Source: Candidatus Enterovibrio escicola (GTDB lineage Bacteria > Pseudomonadota > Gammaproteobacteria > Enterobacterales > Vibrionaceae). From it: a stretch of 64,000 nt of DNA. The notes under the pieces were generated by a model. That model searched no databases. It was not told the DNA's origin and saw only the letters and a list, made by a program, of their open reading frames with translations. Of the stretch, positions 41,033-52,068 are shown piece by piece. The translations under genes and the position numbers were made by a program. Numbering within the stretch: position 1 is the first letter of the stretch; every line of letters begins with the position of its first letter. Location of the stretch: contig NZ_NBYY01000009.1 of NCBI RefSeq assembly GCF_002464935.1, forward strand, positions 248,001 through 312,000, read 5' to 3'.

Positions 41033-41947
41033 TTAGTTGCCCGTGTCGATACCACCTAGCTCTTCATACAGATTTGACAGGAAAACAGCCAGTTCACCAC
41101 ACATGAGTGATAAATCAGCATCCAAACGTTTGACGATGTCCTCACAAACGATATCAGCATTCTGATCTATCAATTCTTCAGAAAATTTTATGCGTTTAAC
41201 AGACATGTCATCGCAAAGCGTTAGGTCAATGCGGTTTTGCCAATTTAACGTCAACTTCGTAACCAACTTATTTGCTTTGATATGTGCGCGGATTTCGTTA
41301 CTAGACAAATCTTGTTGTGTACAACGGATAACTCCTCCTTGATCCAAGGAGTCTTTTAGCTCTGCTTCCTCACCAATAGTGAAGCCCTTAGGTGCTTGGT
41401 TTAAACGAACCCACTTTGTCATCGCTAGTTCTATCGAATTTCTGGTTTTTATTGGTTCAACGAGAAGGCTACCGAGTGATTTTCTTAATAATGAGAGAAT
41501 ATCTATTACTCTCTTCACACTGCTTGCATCGATAATGAGAAGTCCCGTTTTTGGGATGAACAAGGCACGGGTTTTACTATGACGGCTAAAGGCGTGCGGT
41601 AGTAAGTCCAGAATGATGTTGGTTTTCAAACTGTCTTTTTCTTTCTTCCTAAGCATCCGACCTTGCTCTTGTTCCATCGCATCAACTTTTACGTCTAAAG
41701 AGTCTTTAATCACCGATGCAGGTAATATTTTTTCTTCTTTGCATGCACATAGTAGAATGTTATTCTCGCACACATGCGTCAACGTGTCGCCATGTTTGCC
41801 AAACGCCGTCGTCCACCCAAATTTATGGAAGTCTCGACTTCCACAAGGAGTGAAGAGGAACTCAGATAATTGTTTTTCAATGAGTTTAGGATCGAGGTCA
41901 ATATCACGCGTAAGACGGTAGACAAAAATATTCTTAAACCAAATCAT
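41033..41947 (-). CDS. rdgC: Recombination-associated protein RdgC
   Basis: Ring-shaped DNA-binding protein that limits RecA filament formation, found with the nucleoid. 304 aa against 303 in E. coli. It starts MIWFKNIFVYRLTRDIDLD, and the GSRDFHKFGWTTAFGKHGD, ILLCACKEEKILPASVIKDS and MCGELAVFLSNLYEELGG blocks match. The gene is complete, flanked on the 3' side by an IS982 scrap 108 bp away and on the 5' side by a repeat-rich stretch. Confidence 0.95.
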   Translation of the reverse strand: MIWFKNIFVYRLTRDIDLDPKLIEKQLSEFLFTPCGSRDFHKFGWTTAFGKHGDTLTHVCENNILLCACKEEKILPASVIKDSLDVKVDAMEQEQGRMLRKKEKDSLKTNIILDLLPHAFSRHSKTRALFIPKTGLLIIDASSVKRVIDILSLLRKSLGSLLVEPIKTRNSIELAMTKWVRLNQAPKGFTIGEEAELKDSLDQGGVIRCTQQDLSSNEIRAHIKANKLVTKLTLNWQNRIDLTLCDDMSVKRIKFSEELIDQNADIVCEDIVKRLDADLSLMCGELAVFLSNLYEELGGIDTGN

Positions 41948-42070
41948 AAAAAGGTTTTATCTCTCCAGTAATGACGAAGCCCGTAATAGTATTGTATTCA
42001 ATGAATAATGTCGCTACAATTGGGGCTAAATGTGGCACAGCTCTAAAACAATAGTCATGCATCGTGCGAT

Positions 42071-42131
42071 GAAAAAATTTCATATACCTACCTAGTATCC
42101 TAGTATCCTAGTATTTAGATGAAATTTTTTT
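42071..42131. repeat. Hairpin with a tandem-repeat loop upstream of rdgC
   Basis: GAAAAAATTTCAT and ATGAAATTTTTTT are inverted around a loop that holds CTAGTATC repeated three times (42092-42115). It lies about 125 bp before the rdgC start. Confidence 0.7.
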
Positions 42132-42300
42132 AACTCTGCATTCAGATAATAACTGCAACACTTATGGTCCAGTGTAGAAAATGAGGACAATTACCAAAAT
42201 AGATCCGTTATTCTCTCCAAGTAAACAGGGAGTACTTACGATGAATTATAAGCAACTGGTTATAAAAAGAAGATACTAAATCACAGCCATTTTGGAATTG
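42132..42300 (+). mobile_element. IS30-family (type A) 5' fragment
   Basis: The left end GCATTCAGATAATAACTGCAA and the first about 25 codons of the transposase can be read, then an IS5 end cuts it at 42306. Confidence 0.6.
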
Positions 42301-42305
42301 GAAAT

Positions 42306-42454
42306 GGCGTTGTTGATTAAATCAGGCTTACAACGCACTGCTCCCAATCTTTTTACAGTCTTAATTTGTCTGCTGTCGCACAGGCATATCTAGTCTTACA
42401 ACTTTGTTCATCTCTTTCACATTTGCCAGCACTTCACCAACTTGAGCATTGTAA
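42306..42454 (-). mobile_element. IS5-family 3' fragment
   Basis: GGCGTTGTTGATTAAATC end and about 40 codons of the transposase C-terminus on the minus strand. It stops where an IS982 begins and is not continued on the other side of that IS982. Confidence 0.75.
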
Positions 42455-43416
42455 TTAACCTCAGATCTGCATAAGTGATTGCTTATCAAGCCGAGTCATC
42501 TTGATATTTAGCTTTTTTAGTTGAAATGAATACGCGATGAGCCCTGCCATAAAGTTGATACAATTACGGTGCCGAAAATGCTCGAGTTAGGGTATGTTTT
42601 TAGTTGGCAAAAACGGTTTCGATAATACATCGTTTCCGGAGCATTAGGCGGTTCCAAAGTCTCATCACTTTGGGTTCCTATTTTTTCATACCCGTTATCA
42701 GTGTCACTCCCTTCTCTGCAAATTCCCGCTCTAATAGACCAAAGATATAACCCTTATTTTAGTATAAACACCCTCAAAGATCGTCAGAGATTTCCGACAC
42801 AGATTTTTTATCATCCACGTTAATTGTCGTCACTTTGACTGAGAAAATACCACCTTGGTCATTGATAATAAGGTGTAATTTGAAGCCGTAGAACCACCCC
42901 ATCGTTCCTTTTCCTCAGTTCGCGGTACTTTTAAAACCTGATGTCTAAGAATGCGTAGGTTGTGATAAACCTGTAACTGGAACGAATCAACGAAGGAAAT
43001 CCTTGTTAGCCTTGCCTGACGGCGAATGAGATAAGAGCAAAATGGAACCAAAACACCTTGCATGAGCTTAAGCATTCGCGTGTAGCTGACTAATTCAGGA
43101 AATTTATTGGTGAGGTAATAGCAAAAAAAGTGGATATAATAGGTTTTGAAGTCTCTTCACTCCGATTGATGGAAAGCTATCACTATCGTGATTACTTCGC
43201 TAACTGAGACATGAGAAGGTTTGTTTCTTTGTTTGACACCGGAAAAAATTAGGGTTTTTCCCATGCAGGGAGGAAAGTTTGGAAGAAGTCGTCGACATCG
43301 ATGAAAATAGCGTCTAAGTTATTCTTGCCAAAGTCCTTACGCAGTCAATAGTTTATTTCAACCGATCAAATCGCGATTTTGGCATTTAGTTCATTTCTTA
43401 TCCGCAGCTCAGGTTA
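42455..43416 (-). mobile_element. IS982-family full-length relic
   Basis: 962 bp between TTAACCTCAGATCTGCATAAG and GCAGCTCAGGTTA. Minus-strand pieces cover most of the transposase, for example 42830-43075 (MLKLMQGVLVPFCSYL), with multiple frameshifts. An IS30-A left end in reverse (TAGTTATTATCTGAATTTAGG) follows at 43416-43437. Confidence 0.88.
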
Positions 43417-43469
43417 TAGTTATTATCTGAATTTAGGCCTTTGAATCATGATCTACTCATTGGATACAT

Positions 43470-44190
43470 TACTTAAAATAGCGTTTGTTATTAAAGTAAA
43501 CGTTATTCCTAAATCTTTCATTCATCACCTTCCAAAGCTGTTTTATTGGGTTCTGATTCGGACTGTACGTCGGTAGATAGTCAAATTAGATATTGGAGGA
43601 TGAATATGGTATTTTTAAACAAAAACTAGATCACCTCGGTGATCTCCTGATCCGTCTAAGATTATATGTTACTATATGAGTCCATGGATAGTCGTCCTTT
43701 AACTTGCAGAAAAGTGAACAACTATCTCACTATCCATGGTATCATATTCGTTGATAACTGCACCTGCAATATCAGGAAGATTGAGCGTACCAATAATATT
43801 CAGGCGGCTGTGGCGACCTGTGGTTTCAAGTGCTTTATCTTGTCCCGAGGATATCCATCCATACTGGATTTTTATCGCTTGCGTTTGATAGACGGGCTTA
43901 ATGAATAAAATAGTTCCATCTGAGGTGCAACAGGCTTTGTGCGCCTAATTAGTGACGGATGAAATCCCGTTATTTTTCTACGTCGTACTTACGATACGAT
44001 ACCTTTAGTCATCTTATGACTTAAACCATTGTGATGGAGCCATTTAATCACGCAAATAATGGCATCTTTAATACAAAATTACTGTTCATAGTCTTTGAAG
44101 TGGCGAATGGACGGTTGTTTCATGGATACACCCCGCTTGAGTATACCTCACAGTACTACAACCTTCTGATGTAAACAGTCCCAATTTTAT
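43470..44190 (-). mobile_element. IS630-family transposase relic
   Basis: Minus-strand frames read IQYGWISSGQDKALETTGR then LNIIGTLNL, LDGSGDH and DYLPTYSPNQNPIKQLWKVM, the catalytic half of IS630 transposases with NPIKxLW where NPIExLW carries the catalytic Glu. Stops and frameshifts are present. Confidence 0.8.
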
Positions 44191-44388
44191 ACAGTCGAAG
44201 ACTCGAGTATCATGTATTATATCATGCAGATTTTTGAATGTTTGTTTTTATTTCTTGGTGAAAGTCCCTTTCATAGCGCGTAACTTGATCCTAATTTTAT
44301 TAAAAGTCAAACATTTTCAATGATAACTAATATATATTTGATGATAGAACGCATATATTTTTTTGCATAAGATGAGCTATAGAACTGC

Positions 44389-44394
44389 TATAAT
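44389..44394 (+). promoter_or_regulatory. Possible -10 element of phoB
   Basis: TATAAT lies 52 nt before the phoB ATG. The nearest -35-like TTGCAT (44363-44368) is 20 nt away, too far for a good sigma70 site, and no clear Pho box (two TGTCA units 11 bp apart) was seen. Confidence 0.3.
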
Positions 44395-44445
44395 ACTCTC
44401 AAATAATAAGAGTCAATAAGTCACAAATTAACTGGGTCTGGAAGA

Positions 44446-45135
44446 ATGGTAAGAAGGATTCTTGTTATAGAAGACGAAGCACCGATCCGAGAAATGCTTT
44501 GCTTTGTTCTGGAACAAAAAGGTTTTCAGACGCTTGAAGCAGAAAACTATGACAGTGCATTAACACAGATCTGTGAACCTTATCCTGAGTTAATTTTGAT
44601 GGATTGGATGTTGCCAGGTGGTTCAGGGATCAACCTAATCAAGCACCTAAAGCGCGATACATTGACACGTCAGATTCCAGTTGTTATGTTAACTGCGCGG
44701 GGAGAGGAAGAAGATAAAGTGCACGGTTTGGAGGTAGGCGCAGATGATTACATCACGAAACCGTTTTCACCGAAAGAGCTAATGGCTCGACTAAAAGCCG
44801 TAATGCGTCGTGGTTCTCCGACATCGCTGGATGATGTGATTAATGCTCAGGGGTTAAAACTCGATCCTGCATCACATCGTGTAACTGTTCATGAAAAACC
44901 GTTAGATATGGGTCCAACTGAATTTAAGATGTTACACTTTTTCATGACGCATCAAGAACGTGTGTATAGCCGAGAGCAACTTCTTAACAATATATGGGGA
45001 ACCAACGTTTATGTTGAAGATCGTACAGTTGATGTGCATATTCGTCGATTAAGAAAAGCACTAGAACCAGATGGTCATGATAAGCTAATACAGACCGTTC
45101 GTTGTGCAGGATACCGTTTTTCTACACGTATTTAA
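44446..45135 (+). CDS. phoB: Phosphate regulon response regulator PhoB
   Basis: OmpR-family transcription factor that activates phosphate-starvation genes when phosphorylated by PhoR. 229 aa, the E. coli length. The receiver domain has the acidic pair at Glu9-Asp10, phospho-acceptor Asp53 ([10 protein letters not shown]), Thr in [14 protein letters not shown] and Lys in [11 protein letters not shown]. The winged-helix DNA-binding domain ends with [19 protein letters not shown] and RCAGYRFS. phoR follows 63 bp downstream. The Pst transporter and phoU are not next to it, and IS relics follow phoR. Confidence 0.96.
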   Translation: MVRRILVIEDEAPIREMLCFVLEQKGFQTLEAENYDSALTQICEPYPELILMDWMLPGGSGINLIKHLKRDTLTRQIPVVMLTARGEEEDKVHGLEVGADDYITKPFSPKELMARLKAVMRRGSPTSLDDVINAQGLKLDPASHRVTVHEKPLDMGPTEFKMLHFFMTHQERVYSREQLLNNIWGTNVYVEDRTVDVHIRRLRKALEPDGHDKLIQTVRCAGYRFSTRI

Positions 45136-45198
45136 TTGAATTAATTATCTATTCATGTTAATTCTCAAAGACTAATGGTTGATACGATGGAGCCATAA

Positions 45199-46494
45199 AT
45201 GGTTGAACGACTTACTTGGAAAAAGCTGGCTCTTGAGCTGGCTTTTTTTTATTTACCTTGGTTAATCATCGGCTGGTTCTTTGGTGGACTGACTTGGCTT
45301 TTATTGCTGGCAACCGTACTTGTGTTGCTATGGAATTTTTATCACCAGCTCAAGCTGTCTGATTGGCTTTGGAAAGAACGTAGTCTTACTTATCCTTCTA
45401 GATTAGGTAATTGGACGCCGTTGTTCAATGACATTCATCGATTACAAAAACGAAACCGCCGTCACCGTAAAGAGCTGGCCAACTTTATTCGTCGTTTCAG
45501 AAATGGTGCTGAATCCCTACCTGATGCCGTGGTGGTTTTCGAATATGAGGGCTCAATTGTTTGGTGCAATAAACTGGCACAAGAACTCCTTGGTTTTCGT
45601 ATGCCAGATGATGCAGGACAATATATCGCTAATCTAATCCGGACCCCAGAATTTATTGAATACCTTGCCAGAGCGGAATTTTGTGATGCTTTTGAAATGC
45701 GTTCACCACTCCACGCATCTAACACTCTTGAATTCCGAACCATGCATTATGCTGTGGGTGAATATCTGATGGTAGTGCGTGACATAACTCAATTGAAACA
45801 ACTTGAAGGAATGCGCCGGAATTTCTTTGCCAACGTGTCTCACGAATTACGTACACCTATGACGGTATTGCGCGGCTACTTAGAAATGTCAGAAGATCCT
45901 GGAATACTAGTAGGATCCATGTGGGTGAAAGCTCATGAGGTGATGATAGAACAGTTATCTCGTATGGAAGGGTTAGTTGAACAGTTACTAACACTGTCTA
46001 AAATTGAGGCCAGTATCAAAATCGCGCTTGATCAGCAAGTAGATGTTCCCACTATGCTTGACGCTCTCGAGAAAGAAGCACGGACTCTTAGCGGTAATCG
46101 AGCTCATGTGTTTAAGTTTGATATTGACTACTCATTGAAAGTGCTAGGTGATGAAGATCAACTTCGTAGTGCCATTTCCAACCTTGTTTATAATGCAGTG
46201 AAACACACGCCATCAGGAGCTGATATTAAAGTACTATGGTTCCTTTCACCTAAAGGACCAAGATTGGAGGTAATCGACACGGGTGAGGGTATCGAATCTC
46301 GACATATAGATAGACTCACTGAACGTTTTTATCGTGTTGACAAAGCACGTTCCCGTCAAACTGGGGGAAGCGGTTTAGGCTTAGCTATAGTGAAACATTC
46401 GTTGAATCACCATGAGTCAGAACTCGAAATAAAAAGTAAAGTGGGCAAAGGAAGTGTCTTCTCGTTCACACTGCCTGAGTCGCTGATATGTTAA
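45199..46494 (+). CDS. phoR: Phosphate regulon sensor histidine kinase PhoR
   Basis: Membrane-bound kinase that phosphorylates PhoB at low phosphate. 431 aa. Two N-terminal membrane helices (about residues 10-50) lead to a PAS domain ([20 protein letters not shown]), the dimerisation domain with phospho-acceptor His215 ([13 protein letters not shown]) and an HATPase domain with N box [14 protein letters not shown]1 DTGEGIE and G2 [12 protein letters not shown]. It forms an operon with phoB. Signal input normally needs PstSCAB and PhoU, whose genes are not seen here. Confidence 0.95.
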   Translation: MVERLTWKKLALELAFFYLPWLIIGWFFGGLTWLLLLATVLVLLWNFYHQLKLSDWLWKERSLTYPSRLGNWTPLFNDIHRLQKRNRRHRKELANFIRRFRNGAESLPDAVVVFEYEGSIVWCNKLAQELLGFRMPDDAGQYIANLIRTPEFIEYLARAEFCDAFEMRSPLHASNTLEFRTMHYAVGEYLMVVRDITQLKQLEGMRRNFFANVSHELRTPMTVLRGYLEMSEDPGILVGSMWVKAHEVMIEQLSRMEGLVEQLLTLSKIEASIKIALDQQVDVPTMLDALEKEARTLSGNRAHVFKFDIDYSLKVLGDEDQLRSAISNLVYNAVKHTPSGADIKVLWFLSPKGPRLEVIDTGEGIESRHIDRLTERFYRVDKARSRQTGGSGLGLAIVKHSLNHHESELEIKSKVGKGSVFSFTLPESLIC

Positions 46495-46700
46495 AATGTT
46501 TTATCTATCATTTTTTTCATTTGTGTGTGTTGGTAACAAGAACTTTGCCGTAGATGGGTAGTAGATTACCGTTTGATCACCAATAAGACAATGCCGCTGG
46601 CAACTTACTCACGGTTGATTCAGATAGACTCACGCACTGCAACCGTTCGCTAAGCTCCTATTAACAGCTAAGATTATCCAGAGGTCTTACAGAAAGCAAT

Positions 46701-47654
46701 GAACCTAAGATCTGCATAAGCGCTTGCTTATCAAGCCAAGTTATCTTGATGCTCGGCTTTTTTTAGTTGAAATAAATACGCGATGAGCCCGCCAGCAACT
46801 TGACCATAAAGCTGATACAACTACGGTGCTAAAAATGCTTGATTTAGGGTATGTTTTCTAATTTATCAAAAACGGTTTCAATAATAAATCATCTCCGTAA
46901 CATCAAGCGATCCTAAAGTTTCACCACTTTGGGTTTCATATTTTTTACACACGTTATCAGTGTCACTCCCTTGTCTGCAAGTTCCCGCTACAATGAAACA
47001 GAGATATAACCTTTATCTCCGTATAAAAAACCCCAAAGCTCGTCAACCATTTCAAATACAGGCTTTCTATCATCCACATTAGCCGTCGTCACTTTAATCG
47101 AGATAATGCACCTTGGTCATTGATAATAAAGTGTAACTTTAAGCCGTAGAACCACCCTATCGTTCCTTTTCCTAGCTTCGAGGTACCTTTAAAAACCTGA
47201 TGTCTAAAAATGCGTAGGTTGTAACAAACCTATAGTTTGGATGAATCAACGAAGGCAATCAATGATTGGTGAGTGAGGTAAATGCAAAGAGGATCCAGAA
47301 CAACCTGTATGAGCTTGAGCATTTACGTGTAGCTAACTAATTCTGGAAATTCGTTGGTGAGATAGTGGCAAACAAAGTGGATGTAATAGGTTTTGAAGTC
47401 TCGATACCCAGATTAATAGAAAGCCATCACTATCGTCATCACTTCGCTAACTGAGAAGCGAGAAGGCTTGTTTCTTTGTTTGATACTGGAAGAAATTAGG
47501 TATTTTTCCCATGCAGGGAGGAAAGTCTGGCAGATGTCGACGACATCAGCGTCTAAATTATTCATGCCCAAGTCCTTATGCAGTTAATAGTTTTTTTAAA
47601 CGATCAGATCTCGACTTAGGCATTTAGTTCATTTCTTATGCGCAGTTCAGGTTG
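46701..47654 (-). mobile_element. IS982-family full-length relic
   Basis: Ends AACCTAAGATCTGCATAAG and GCGCAGTTCAGGTT. On the minus strand most of the transposase can be traced with frameshifts. The 206 bp between phoR and this copy hold no recognisable gene. Confidence 0.85.
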
Positions 47655-47990
47655 ATTTACTGATGACATGCAAAAAGTATGTCTGTACGATTACGGCAGA
47701 TAATGGTCAAGAGTTTACTCATCATGAGATGATAGCAAAGGCTTTGGATATTAAAATTCACCTTTCTACACTTTACTCTTCATGGAAACAAGGGATAAAT
47801 AAAAATTCTAATGGGCTTTTGATATAGTACATAAAAGAGGAAACAAAAATTAAAAATATCTACGGATGAAGAAATTACCTTCGATCAAGTAAGATTAGCT
47901 CATAGATCTAAGAAGTTTTTAGGGTTTAAGTGACCTGCCGTTATTTTTAAAGAAATAGTATTAACATCTTGATCGGAAGGCACCACAATT
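47655..47990 (+). mobile_element. IS30-family (type A) 3' half
   Basis: Reads CTITADNGQEFTHHEMIAKA then LSTLYSSWKQG and SKKFLGFK, PAVIFKEIV, the catalytic and C-terminal parts of the type-A transposase with stops. Bases 47901-47984 recur exactly in reverse at 48700-48783. Confidence 0.75.
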
Positions 47991-48193
47991 CATACTTGAA
48001 TTGAAGCTGTGATATTCATGGTCTCTCCTCATTTAAAGAGGAACACAAGACTACAGGATGATCAGGAGTTCAACCTAGTTTATTAATTGGATCAGAAACA
48101 TTCATGACTTTAAACCGGTGTCCACTCAATTTGAAAGATCCAGAAATAAACATACAACCCTCTCAGTAAGCTAGTTTTATATGTTTGAGTCTA

Positions 48194-48550
48194 TTAGAGA
48201 ATGGGTTCAAAAAATAAACTCCCTAATTGATAGTCTCCCTTAATATCCATCAATTGATCGTTATCATCAAAAGATAGTATTAATTTTTTATGCTTTGGTG
48301 TTGCATGGCTGGGCTTGAACCATTGAACGAAATACCATGTATTATCATAACCGGCTTCTACTAACATTGGCGACCCTAGCAGGAACTTTACTTGTTCCTT
48401 GTTCATGCCAAATTTGAGGTTTTTAACTGCGTTTTGGTCGATGTAATTTCCCTGATTAATATCTACATGATAAACCAGCTTATTAACACAAGAGCATCCA
48501 GCTAGACTGCCAAGGATAAATAATACCACAGCGAGGGTCTTACAACACAT
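48194..48550 (-). CDS. bamE: Outer membrane assembly lipoprotein BamE (SmpA)
   Basis: Small lipoprotein of the BAM complex that stabilises BamA-BamD contacts. 118 aa. The signal peptide ends in a lipobox (GSLAGC, Cys19). The domain reads YIDQNAVKNLKFGMNKEQV then LLGSPMLVE and DNTWYFVQWFKP, typical BamE, where the NLxxGMxxxQV block is diagnostic. It stands alone between IS relics, and inverted 84-bp repeats lie on both sides. No adjacent fur or recN, the usual neighbours, is seen. Confidence 0.9.
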   Translation of the reverse strand: MCCKTLAVVLFILGSLAGCSCVNKLVYHVDINQGNYIDQNAVKNLKFGMNKEQVKFLLGSPMLVEAGYDNTWYFVQWFKPSHATPKHKKLILSFDDNDQLMDIKGDYQLGSLFFEPIL

Positions 48551-48689
48551 GACTTTTGCTTCTATTCCTTTCTCAATTAGAGTTGATAATAAACAAGCTA
48601 TTGGAAGAAGTAAAACCTCTTACCAAAATTCAGCACTATACTACTTATTGAGAACTTGCTTTTTTAACATCAATGCCCCTAAATTAAAG

Positions 48690-48812
48690 TCTGAAGTGCG
48701 GTGCCTTCCGATCAAGATGTTAATACTATTTCTTTAAAAATAACGGCAGGTCACTTAAACCCTAAAAACTTCTTAGATCTATGATTAAATCTTCTCTTGA
48801 CTGAAGATAATC
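48690..48812 (-). mobile_element. IS30-family (type A) 3' fragment
   Basis: Minus-strand copy of the type-A C-terminus. 48700-48783 is an exact reverse complement of 47901-47984. Confidence 0.75.
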
Positions 48813-50609
48813 ATCATTGTTGATTAAATCAACCTCAAATCTGTATGAGCGCTTGCTTATCAAACCGAGTTATCTTAATGCTCGGCTTCTTTAGTTAAAA
48901 TAAATACGCAATGAGCTCTACCCGAAAATTGACCATAAAGTTGATACAACTACGGCGCCAAAAATGCTCGATTTGGGATATGTTTTTTAATTGATCAAAA
49001 CTGGTTTCAATAATAAATCATTTTCGGAGCATCAGGCAGTTCCACCGTTTCATCACTTTGGATTTCATATCTTTTTTCATACCCGTTATCAGTGTTACTC
49101 CCTTATCTGTAAGTTCCCGCCCAATGGACTAGAGATATAACCTTTGTCTCCGTAGAACCACCCCATCGTTTTTTTTCCTCGCTTCGCGGTACATTTAAAA
49201 ACCTGATGTCTGAGAATGCCTAGGTTGTAACAAACCTGTAGCTTGGACGAATCAACGAAGGTAATCCCTGACGGTGAGGTAAAGGCAAACAAAGTGAATG
49301 TAATAGATTTTGAAATCTCGATACCCCGAGTGATGGCAAGCTATCACTATCGTCATCACTTCGCGAACTGAGAGGCGAGAAGGCTTATTTCTTTGTTTGA
49401 TACCGGAAGAAATTAGGTGTTTTTCCTATGCATGGGGAAAATTCTGGTAGAAGTCGTCAACATCGACAAAATAGCGTCTAAGTTAATTCATGCTCAAGCC
49501 CTTATGTAGTCAATAGTTTTTTTCAAACGATCAGATCGTAACTTTGGCATTTAGTTCATTTCTTATGCGCAACTCAGATTAAAACAGGCCTATAACGCAC
49601 TGATCACAATCTTCTTTGACAATCTTAATTTGTCTACTGGTAAACAGGCATACTGCGTCTTATAACTTTATTCATCGCTTTCATATTTTCCAGCGTTCTA
49701 CCAACTTGAGTATTATAATCACGAAGAGTAAGTTTAGGGCTAGGTAACTATTTATAGCGAAATATTGCTGTCTCTGCTAATGAGATTTTGTAATAACCTC
49801 TTCCTTTTTTAGCTCCGCCAATTTATCTTTTTCTAACGTCTTTACCTCTTCATTTCTAGGATCCCCTTCCTCCCAGTACCCTGCGTTTCTTCTAGGTGGA
49901 ATACTGGGCGTTATTCCTTTATTTTTCAATAAGTGGTGACATGCTCTTATGTCAGAGGATCCATCAGCACTGACTTGCTGTATCTTTCGTCGTAATGTGT
50001 TAAATCATGTAGGTGAAACCTCATTGTCACCTACAGAAACTAGGCTAACTTCTGCGGCAATAACCTCATAAGTAAAAACATCAACTGCAAGATGAAGTTT
50101 GCGACAGATATGCCACTTATCCTTACCGTGTTTACGCGTTTTACATTCGTCTTCGCTGTAGGCTTGTGGTATCAATAACAACTTGGGCGATAGCGCCTCA
50201 ACTCAGAAAATGGTACTTAACTTCTACGGTTTTGAATGCTTACTAATGCAAGTATATGTAGGGGATCTCAGCGGGACATTCATCAACGGAAGCACCTCAT
50301 TGAGAACGCCATCTAATGCACAAATTTGGAGCTTGAAAATACCTTTCATCATTAGTGATGTTTCAATCACGGTATCCGAAAATATAAACCTACGTCCACG
50401 ATGACCCTGATGCTTTAAACAATGCCATGCCTTAATGGCAACATCGTCTATCCAAAAAGTCACTAAGCTCTCGGTTTACTAATTCTTGATTATAGTGTTT
50501 CCAGTTGCTAATCTTGTGTTTGGCCTTTCCCATCTTCCTCTCCTGCTTAACTTCATGAGGATCTGATTGTAGGAATTGGAGTTAGTTCAGATAGTTAGGA
50601 AACAACGCC
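48813..50609 (-). mobile_element. IS5-family copy interrupted near its end by IS982
   Basis: The terminal GTTGATTAAATC lies at 48819-48830 and the rest of IS5 runs from 49582 to GGAAACAACGCC at 50609. An IS982 sits between them. The transposase on the minus strand is decayed; 50224-50463 reads AIKAWHCLKHQGHRGRRFIF. Confidence 0.8.
48831..49581 (-). mobile_element. IS982-family shortened copy inside IS5
   Basis: Ends AACCTCAAATCTGTATGAG and GCGCAACTCAGATT, about 750 bp. It lacks roughly 140 bp of the catalytic middle (junction near 49155) and a stretch near 49275 present in full copies, so it is a deletion derivative with both ends. Confidence 0.8.
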
Positions 50610-50921
50610 ATTAAGGGTAATACTTTTACATGAGTTATCTTGATTATAGAATTCGGTATGTGGGCATTCTAGTATTAACTTGCCTCAGATGTAAATATTT
50701 TATATAGCTGACTTTAATACGATCTAGTTGTTATCTCCAGAACCACACTGTGTGTATTTGTAATCATTGGCTTACATGCACAAACGCTTACTTTTTCAGG
50801 AGAATCGATTGTACGGTTGATTTTTATAACTTGCTGGGTAAAATTGCCGACCATATGGAAGATCATCTAGAGATTTAAACTATTACTCTGATATCAATAA
50901 CACTCATTATAGGAATGTAGC
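50610..50921. other. 312-bp metK upstream region
   Basis: No gene recognised. It should contain the metK promoter. No MetJ operator (tandem AGACGTCT-like boxes) could be made out. A purine-rich AGGAATGTAGC precedes the metK ATG. Confidence 0.4.
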
Positions 50922-52067
50922 ATGGTCAAACACCTGTTTACTTCAGAATCGGTTTCAGAAGGTCACCCAGACAAAATTGCTGACCAAATTTCAGATGCTA
51001 TACTTGACGCAATTTTGGAGCAGGATTCTAAAGCCAGAGTTGCCTGTGAAACATATGTCAAAACCGGCATGGTCATGGTGGGTGGTGAAATTACAACTTC
51101 TGCATGGGTTGATATCGAAGAACTGACGCGTCAAACCGTTCGTGAGATTGGTTATATTCATTCAGACATGGGTTTTGATGCAGATTCTTGTGCAGTATTG
51201 AATACCATCGGTAAACAGTCCCTTGATATCAATCAAGGCGTTGACCGTATAAATCCGAAAGAACAAGGTGCTGGTGATCAAGGCATAATGTTTGGTTACG
51301 CCTGTAACGAAACAGAAGTGCTCATGCCTGCTCCGATTACGTACTCACACCGTTTGGTTCAGCGTCAAGCCAAAATGCGTAAGAACGGTACTTTGCCATG
51401 GTTACGTCCAGATGCAAAATCACAGGTAACTCTTCAGTACGACCAAGGCAAGATCGTGGCTATCGAGGCGGTTGTTCTGTCGACGCAACATTGTGACACC
51501 ATTTCTACACCTGATCTTCGTGAAGCAGTTATGGAAGAGATCATAAAACCGGTACTTCCCACTGAATGGCTGACCAAAGAAACGAAATTTTTTATCAATC
51601 CAACTGGTCGTTTTGTTATTGGTGGTCCTATGGGTGACTGCGGTCTGACAGGTCGTAAAATTATCGTTGACACCTATGGTGGTATGGCACGTCACGGAGG
51701 TGGAGCTTTCTCAGGCAAAGATCCATCTAAAGTCGACCGTTCAGCGGCCTACGCTGCACGTTATGTAGCAAAAAACATAGTTGCGGCAGGAATGGCTGAT
51801 CGCTGTGAAATACAATTGTCTTACGCTATCGGCATCGCAGATCCGACATCGATCATGGTCGAGACATTCGGTACCGAAAAAGTGACTCACGACACCATTA
51901 TTGAAGCAATTCGCCAACACTTTGACTTGCGTCCATATGGACTGCAAGAAATGCTTAATTTACTGAAACCTATTTACAAAAAGACCGCAGCTTATGGCCA
52001 CTTCGGGCGCGAGGAATTTCCTTGGGAAAAGACCGATAAAGTAGAAGCATTGAAAGATTTTCTCTAA
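50922..52067 (+). CDS. metK: S-adenosylmethionine synthetase
   Basis: Makes SAM from methionine and ATP, feeding methyltransferases such as TrmD here. 381 aa against 384 in E. coli. It starts [20 protein letters not shown] with the catalytic [16 protein letters not shown] and [19 protein letters not shown] are the ATP and phosphate loops, and the C-terminus ends [20 protein letters not shown]. An IS982 relic begins 2 bp after the stop without harming the gene. Confidence 0.97.
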   Translation: MVKHLFTSESVSEGHPDKIADQISDAILDAILEQDSKARVACETYVKTGMVMVGGEITTSAWVDIEELTRQTVREIGYIHSDMGFDADSCAVLNTIGKQSLDINQGVDRINPKEQGAGDQGIMFGYACNETEVLMPAPITYSHRLVQRQAKMRKNGTLPWLRPDAKSQVTLQYDQGKIVAIEAVVLSTQHCDTISTPDLREAVMEEIIKPVLPTEWLTKETKFFINPTGRFVIGGPMGDCGLTGRKIIVDTYGGMARHGGGAFSGKDPSKVDRSAAYAARYVAKNIVAAGMADRCEIQLSYAIGIADPTSIMVETFGTEKVTHDTIIEAIRQHFDLRPYGLQEMLNLLKPIYKKTAAYGHFGREEFPWEKTDKVEALKDFL

Positions 52068-52068
52068 A

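Noticed and set aside
43666-43908. 80-codon plus-strand open frame
   Set aside because: It is the antisense of the IS630 transposase relic, which reads better on the minus strand.
41033-46494. IS copies on both sides of rdgC and phoBR as a possible composite transposon
   Set aside because: The flanking copies differ in family, extent and deletions, and no shared ends or target duplications were seen.
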